Source of the DNA: Thysanoteuthis rhombus
Taxonomy: Eukaryota; Mollusca; Cephalopoda; Oegopsida; Thysanoteuthidae
NCBI GenBank assembly: GCA_963457665.1
Contig: OY735225.1
Span: 62,501 to 126,500 of the forward strand
Direction: 5' to 3'
DNA length: 64,000 nucleotides
Below the pieces are notes generated by a model. It was not told the DNA's origin and did not search any database. It was given only the letters and a program-made list of their open reading frames with translations. This document shows, in pieces, positions 58,545 to 64,000 of this stretch. Within the stretch, counting starts at the first letter, position 1; every line of letters starts with the position of its first letter. The position numbers and the translations under genes are program-made.

Positions 58545-58725
58545 ATATGTATATATATATATATATATGTGTGTGTGCGAAATTGTGGATGGGCGTGTGT
58601 ATGCTGTTGTAAATGTTATGTCTGCTTGTGCATGAGTGTGATTGTGTGCCTGTTTGTGTGCGTGCATGTAAAAGAGTACGTTTGGAATTGTGTGCGTGTG
58701 CAGTGTGTGTTGTTTGGTGGGTATA
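58545..58725. repeat. (TA)n then TG-rich tract
   Basis: (TA)n at 58548-58568 is followed by about 150 bp rich in TGTG. The frames here are low complexity. Confidence 0.8.
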
Positions 58726-58929
58726 CATACTTATGGATATACATACTTCGACGCAACATTGATGCCAGTTTATATAGATAAAACTATTTTTATGCAAATT
58801 TCAGTTTGTTGTTGTTATTTCCGCATTTTTTCCCACTGCAGAGAAAAACAGCCGGTAAAACTTATTTTCTTATCGACAATAAATACGCAGAGAGAAAGAG
58901 AAAAAATATATTTCGTTTTTTTTCAAAGA

Positions 58930-61360
58930 AAACACAAGTAAGTAAAATGACACAAATAAGCACAGAAAGAAAGATACAATAAACAGAGTAAAAAGAGAAG
59001 CCAATTACTCCAAGCCAGTATTGCCAAATTCATTTGCAAGTTCATATCTGAAATTCAGTAAAAAAGAAAAAAATCTAAAAACATCTAGATTCACCAGGTA
59101 CATACAGGGATATTTTGACAAATTCAATTGTAGGCTTACATTTAAAATCCAATAAAAAACATCTTAAAACATCTAAATTCGATGGATATATACATATATA
59201 TATATATATATATAAGGATACATTCAATGGTGAGTGCAGCTTTAATTAGCGTGGGAATCGATTTAATGATGTTGAGGTATTTCAGGACAAATTAATGTCA
59301 CTTGATAAGGGGATCAATTTAAGGCAAAATCACGCAATTATATGTAAATAAAAAATCAGTGAGTTGTATTTTATGCATTTTAAAATTTTTTCTACGGATA
59401 CCAAAGTTTGATCTCAAAAGTTCAATAAACCACAGGATTTATCGAACACTCCAACAACCACTGCCTTCGAGAGTTTGAGTTTAGTTCATGTTACGTAAGC
59501 AGAGCATATCCTCAACAGGATTTTAAAAGACAAAATTATTGGGGATTACATTTACATATCAATTATTGTTAACTTTTCAATTCATTTAAATTTTCTGGTT
59601 TTATATATCTATTTTGATTTGGGATGAAAAAACTAGGACAAAGTTCAATTCTTGATAATTTCACATTCATCTGAATTTTTGAAGTTTTTATCAAAATTAA
59701 CAATTGGAATGAAAAAAAAAACAAATTAAGAAATCAACATGCAGGTAATAAGTAAACATCATTTAATAAAATTCATATATTTTATCAAATAATATGATAT
59801 TCTAGATTGAAAATGATATCAAGTTTTTTTCAAAAGGTTTGAAAATAAATTTTAAAAAATAGAATGCATGTAAATTGCCGACAGAATTTGCTAAAATGGT
59901 TTTTGATATATCACTTATCAGAACATGCATTAATCATGAAAAGAAGTAAAAAGTGAATCAGATTCATCATGATCTATTGATTATTACTAATTTTTACCTT
60001 CATTTTTACTCAAAATTTGTTGTTCTTATTTTGACTCGGTTCAAAAACAACTGGAGAGAAGGATGGAAATAAAACATAGTGAACTTGTAATGAGATTTTT
60101 GAGTATTGATCATTAACTTCCTTTGAATATTTTGTGGTCTTATAACTCTAACTTTGAAATTATGGTAGAATTAAATAATACTTAAAATATAATGATATTC
60201 ACTTTTTTCTTGTCAATTGTTACTAATTTTTACATTCATCCTATTTATTAGTTTGAACCACAAATTATTCTTGAGATGAAAAAAAATAAATAAATAAAAA
60301 CGACCAGAAAATCAAGATGCTTAATAAAGGGTATTATGGAACCCTGAACATAACCCCTTTTTTTAATCACAATTCCTACCGACGATGAAAAAAAAAATGA
60401 AATAAAACAATTACAATGTCGGTAAATAGTAGGCAAAAAACAACAAATTGTATTTTATTTTATAATTAGAAATCCATTTTACTTTCAACACCAACTTCGA
60501 GGTTTTGACACAGGATAAAAAAAACAACTAAGACCTGAAGATGCAGCTAAACATGAAATGCAATAAGTTACGTTTCATTTCTTAATCGTTGTTACATTCT
60601 ACCTTCATCATATTTTATGATTTTTTATCACATTCTGGACTTGGGCTAAATAAAAACAATAGTTAACAAAGTTTAATGAGATTATTTGATTCATTTATGT
60701 ATTAGTACTTCTCAACCTTATCTTAGTTTTGAAGGCTTTTTTTATCACAATTCTGACTCTGGATGAAAAAATCATGAAAAAATCATGAAAAAATCAAGAT
60801 GCAGGTGAAAAAGAGGTAAAATTCATTAAATTATTTTTAATACGATGTAGGGAAGATCATCTGAATTTTAAAGTACCAGACATTTGCTTAATTAATGTTT
60901 AAAAATTTTACCGTGTAAGATACTTTTAAAAAAAATGGATGTATTTATCTACTTACTTAAAAGTCAGGGAGAATGTAAGCATGATAAATTTAATAAATGA
61001 CAACAGGTGCCATTTCTTATTTACATATAGAAATATAATTTTATTCACTTCAATTTTAAATTGTAAACAATAAAAAAAAAGTAAATGTAATTTTTGTTTT
61101 GAAAGATTTTAAATAATGCCAAATGAATGTATCCATTTACTTATTGAGGAGTTTATCAGTTTCAAATTGATAAACCAAGTAATATTAGATCCAAGATGGA
61201 ATTGGTATTTTGAAAGATACAATTGACCCGTAATAACTTATCTAAAAATGTACGTAGCAAAATATGGGATTTGAAAAATTTCCTTTCATTCTAATTTCAA
61301 AATGAGAGACTGTAATACAAGAGTAACATTGTATAACATATTTTGGAATAGAGTGAGAAA
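58930..61360. repeat. AT-rich repeat region
   Basis: 59190-59213 (TA)n; 59820-59935 is the inverted partner of 45703-45800; 59550-61000 carries units of the family at 46.4-48 kb (GATGGAAATAAA, AATGTAATGAGAT, TTTTTACCTTCA). No gene. Confidence 0.5.
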
Positions 61361-61369
61361 ATGTTCGTG

Positions 61370-61475
61370 GAACGTGGCTTGCCCTGAAAGGGGCCGTTAT
61401 GAAAAAAATATTTTAAGATTTGACCTCTGAAATCTTATATTTCGTGCAAAAGTCCTAGAGCAATGTATACGATGG
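61370..61475 (-). pseudogene. 3' end of a decayed H4-like gene
   Basis: The minus strand reads GCACGAAATATAAGATTTC (the place of the H4 RTLYGF codons), a non-coding stretch, then GGCCCCTTTCAGGGCA, a decayed histone stem-loop, then CCACGTTCCACG. No upstream histone fold can be read. Confidence 0.55.
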
Positions 61476-61479
61476 TTAA

Positions 61480-62600
61480 AGTTTTATCACAGTTTTGACT
61501 CAGGAGAAAAAAAAAACCAATTAAACACTAAATTTTCAACTTCATCTTATTCTTTAATTTTTTGAATCACACTCAAATACTTTGATTGACAAATATTCAT
61601 TTGGTTAATTACTTTCACTTGTGTTTTTCTTTAGGAATTCATCTATACTTAGCTAGATAACAACTCCACAATGATGATTTACGTCCGTTTCTGATGTAAA
61701 ATAATGTCAGAGAAATCAATTAATACCAGTGTAACGAATCATATTTTTCAGTTTTAGTTCAATGCAGCTTGGCCATCTGAATTGTAAAGTAACACATATC
61801 AGTGAAATGTATTTTATCTTTATAATTAGTACTCGTCTTTTCCTCACGCTTCATCTTGAAATTTCTTTTCACACTTTTGACACGGTAGAAATTTAGAAAA
61901 AAACAATTGAAGATGCAGGTAAATATTACAGAAAATGTAATGATATTAATTCAATTTCCCTAATAAGTGTTAGTATCTACCTTCAACTTACTTTTTAATT
62001 TTCTAATCACATTTAGGACTTTTGATTCATTTATCTCGACAATGAATTTTGCTAAAAAAACAACGATATGGTAATGATTTATGCCCTTTCCAATATAATC
62101 TGATGTCAGAGAAATCAATTAATACCAGAGTAATAATCATATTTCCAAGTTTTAGCCCAAAGTAGCGAAAGCCATCTGAATTGTAAAGTAACACATATTT
62201 ACCAAATCGTTGTTTCAAAATTTCACAGTCAAATACTTTTTAATAGATCAATGTATTCGTCTACTGACTTACTGATCATCGGGTATGTAAGATTGTAGAA
62301 TTTAATCATTAGCAACAGGAGATATCTTCAACTTACATAGACAAAAAACTGATTTTCTTCACTTGAATAATAAATTGTAAATAATCAAAAAATGCATGCG
62401 TACTTTTGCCTCGGAAATAGTCGAATATTGCCAAATAATGTATCCATTTACTTATTGTGTAGTTTATCAGTTTAACATTTGTGAAGAAAAATACTATTAT
62501 ATCGAAGAAGGAAATTATATTTTTTAAAAAAAACACTTCTGACCTGTAATGGTTTCATTAAAAAGTGTACATAGCAAAATATACGAATTAAACGTTTTGT
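61480..62600. repeat. AT-rich repeat region
   Basis: 61700-61760 and 62100-62165 repeat AGAGAAATCAATTAATACCA and CATATTTCCAAGTTTTAG, shared with 3200-3255. 60900-61150 resembles 62210-62480 (AATGTATCCATTTACTTATT). These may be older copies of H4 trailer flanks plus spacer. No gene. Confidence 0.5.
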
Positions 62601-62695
62601 TTTTCTCAGATTTCAAAATTATAGAGCGACTTCTTTGAGTAAGAGTGTACTATACATGTTGTAACTATGAGAAAAAGTTTTCGGAGAAAGTGGGT

Positions 62696-62711
62696 GGCCC
62701 TGAAAAGGGCC
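62696..62711 (-). promoter_or_regulatory. Histone mRNA 3' stem-loop of the acidic-tail H4
   Basis: GGCCCTTTTCAGGGCC on the minus strand, about 50 nt after the stop, followed by ACCCACTTTC and a purine-rich GGAGAAAG-complement region (CTCCGAAAAC). Perfect consensus. Confidence 0.92.
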
Positions 62712-62759
62712 GTTATGAGTAAATATGTTTTATATTTACTCGCTGAAACTTTACAGAGA

Positions 62760-63065
62760 TCAGCGTTGTGTCTTGATGGCATGGACAATGTCCAACGCAC
62801 ACACGGGATCTTTGACGATGTTTTTGCCATCACGAATAATTAAAGACTTGTAAGCATACATTGCATTTGCAGCATTACGGGCTAGAATTTTAGAGCAACG
62901 TTCACGTCGTTCCTCATCAGATTTAAGTGCTGAAAGTGATTTGAGATCACCTTCTCCCTTGATCAGTGAGGGGTTGGAACCCTGAACATAATCTCTGAGT
63001 ATCTCTCGATGACTCTTGCCACGTTCATTTTGAAACTGCTCTCCTGTTCCTTCGTCTCCAGACAT
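62760..63065 (-). CDS. Acidic-tail histone H4-like protein
   Basis: A 101-aa intact frame from ATG at 63065. The tail [19 protein letters not shown] is acidic where H4 has [30 protein letters not shown] matches H4 [27 protein letters not shown] through AMYAYKSL takes the place of the long helix, and [12 protein letters not shown] matches TAMDVVYALKRQGR. It lacks the C-terminal TLYGFGG used to dock H2A, because CGA became TGA; the ancestral codons are still readable after the stop. Promoter (four E2F-like units, CCAAT, TATA) and stem-loop are the best preserved in the window. H4 membership is inferred from collinear landmarks, and chromatin function is not demonstrated. A 3'-truncated twin lies at 45835-46054. 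Confidence 0.85.
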   Translation of the reverse strand: [101 protein letters not shown]

Positions 63066-63345
63066 GATGAATGCTTGGTATTGAAAATATCTTATGAACT
63101 GGCTGACTGATAGCTTTCCTTTTTATACAGCTCCGATATTAGTTTAACAGGCAGCAGTCAGCGCAGAACGTAGGCTCCTAGTTCAGGTGTGTGCTTAGTT
63201 GAATTTTCATTGGTTACAAATTACACACATTTTTGTTTTTGAAAATTTGAGCGCGAAAATATCAGCAGTTTGAGCGCCAAAATATCAGCAGTTTGAGCGC
63301 GAAAATATCAGCAGTTTGAGCGCGAAAATATCAATAGTTTGCAAG
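63066..63345 (-). promoter_or_regulatory. S-phase-type promoter with four tandem E2F-like sites
   Basis: A 23-bp unit is repeated four times (63246, 63269, 63292, 63315). Three units contain GAGCGCGAAAA (E2F consensus TTTTCGCGC on the minus strand) and one has GCGCC. CCAAT lies at 63209-63213 in GTAACCAATGAAAA, AGGAGCCTACG near 63168-63178, and TATAAAAAG near 63120-63128 in GAGCTGTATAAAAAGG. The ATG context is CATTCATCATGTC. Confidence 0.8.
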
Positions 63346-64000
63346 CCGCATGTCTCTAATTTCAACGTATCAGTAAGCACATTCCATTACTCGCCAATTA
63401 CAATGAAAGTGGAGATAAGTGAAAATTAAAGAAGCTTCCTTTTAGTCGATTATTTATTACAACTTTTTGAATTCATTTAATGCTGTTAACATGTTTTTGT
63501 TGAAAATTTCTCTTCTTCAAACTTCTATCCTGAATTTTTAGGTTTAATCAGAATTTTAGAAAAAGAAGGACATAGATGATAGTTAAAGCATAATGTTCAT
63601 TCTACCATTAGTGATTTCTCTTACTATTTTTACTACTTCTTACCTTAGAGTCTATATTACGTCTAATCACAAATTTTATTTACTTTGAGAAAGCAACATA
63701 AAATTACGATGAATTTAAAAAGTAATTGTAATTATTTGATATCCACATTTTTTTCTGAAAAAAAAAATTAATCTCAAACTTTTAGTTTTTTATCAAAATT
63801 TACATAAAGGACAGACATAAATAGAAGTGAAAATGTAATTTGATTCAGACTGAGAAAACAATATGAAATTAAATACTAGTTGCAATTAAATGATATTCAC
63901 ATTAGTTTTCCCTTCAAAAAACTTGAAAAAGTAATTAATCTCAAACTTTAAGTTTTCTATCATTATCAAAATAAAAAAAAGATAGACATAAAAAGTAGCA
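63346..64000. repeat. Upstream flank duplicated at 46 kb
   Basis: 63346-63480 matches 46271-46412, and 63481-64000 matches 47040-47560. The roughly 630 bp between these pieces at 46.4-47.0 kb is absent here. AT-rich repeat family, no gene. Confidence 0.8.

Overview
The window is AT-rich nuclear DNA from an animal. It has no bacterial-style gene layout, long microsatellites, a spliced transglutaminase exon, degenerate RTE-like non-LTR retrotransposons, tRNA-headed SINE-like repeats, large satellite blocks and replication-dependent histone genes with the metazoan histone 3' stem-loop. The (AC)n/(TA)n/(GA)n load, SINE style and LINE sequence suggest a mollusc, possibly a cephalopod. That placement is an inference and not proven by the sequence.

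Layout. 1-1075: diverged 170-bp satellite. 1080-7400: microsatellites, a SINE-like repeat, two minus-strand LINE fragments, a GA-rich purine tract and unassigned DNA. 7420-7585: one transglutaminase exon on the minus strand with good splice signals, with a dead RTE-like LINE (about 7606-8872) starting about 20 bp beyond its acceptor. 8880-10310: a 120-bp tandem repeat. 10312-12940: a GC-richer block with two fold-back (inverted-repeat) structures. 13020-24860: about 62 copies of a 190-bp satellite containing recent 942-bp and 2.87-kb internal duplications. 24861-43390: a decayed, rearranged histone cluster, of which about 6 kb (26505-32554) is duplicated 10.37 kb downstream (36881-41978). 43400-45490: diverged 190-bp satellite. 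45508-46270: two head-to-head broken H4-like copies. 46440-54500: AT-rich repeats. 55300-56590: another 190-bp satellite block, inside a repeat flanked by direct copies of itself. 57000-62690: repeats, microsatellites and one possible exon. 62690-63345: an H4-like gene with promoter and 3' stem-loop.

The main content is a family of very divergent H4-like histones. H4 is normally almost invariant in animals. Here at least eight H4-derived loci keep histone-fold landmarks but have lost or replaced the Lys-acetylation tail. The tail is neutral in the 27.0/37.4 kb pair, Arg-rich in the frameshifted 35 kb copy and acidic in the 63 kb copy. Three loci are open from ATG to stop (26994, 37364, 63065 minus) and still have a TATA box in a shared GCTGTATAAA context plus a GGCCC(U)/AGGGCC stem-loop, so they look able to make S-phase, non-polyadenylated histone mRNA. 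Around them lie repeated divergent H2A/H2B promoter modules (E2F-like and CCAAT elements). Their H2A and H2B coding stubs share the same premature stops, which suggests they were amplified as pseudogenes. Apart from these and the transglutaminase exon I find no convincing protein-coding gene. Most other open frames are satellite, (TA)n or antisense shadows.
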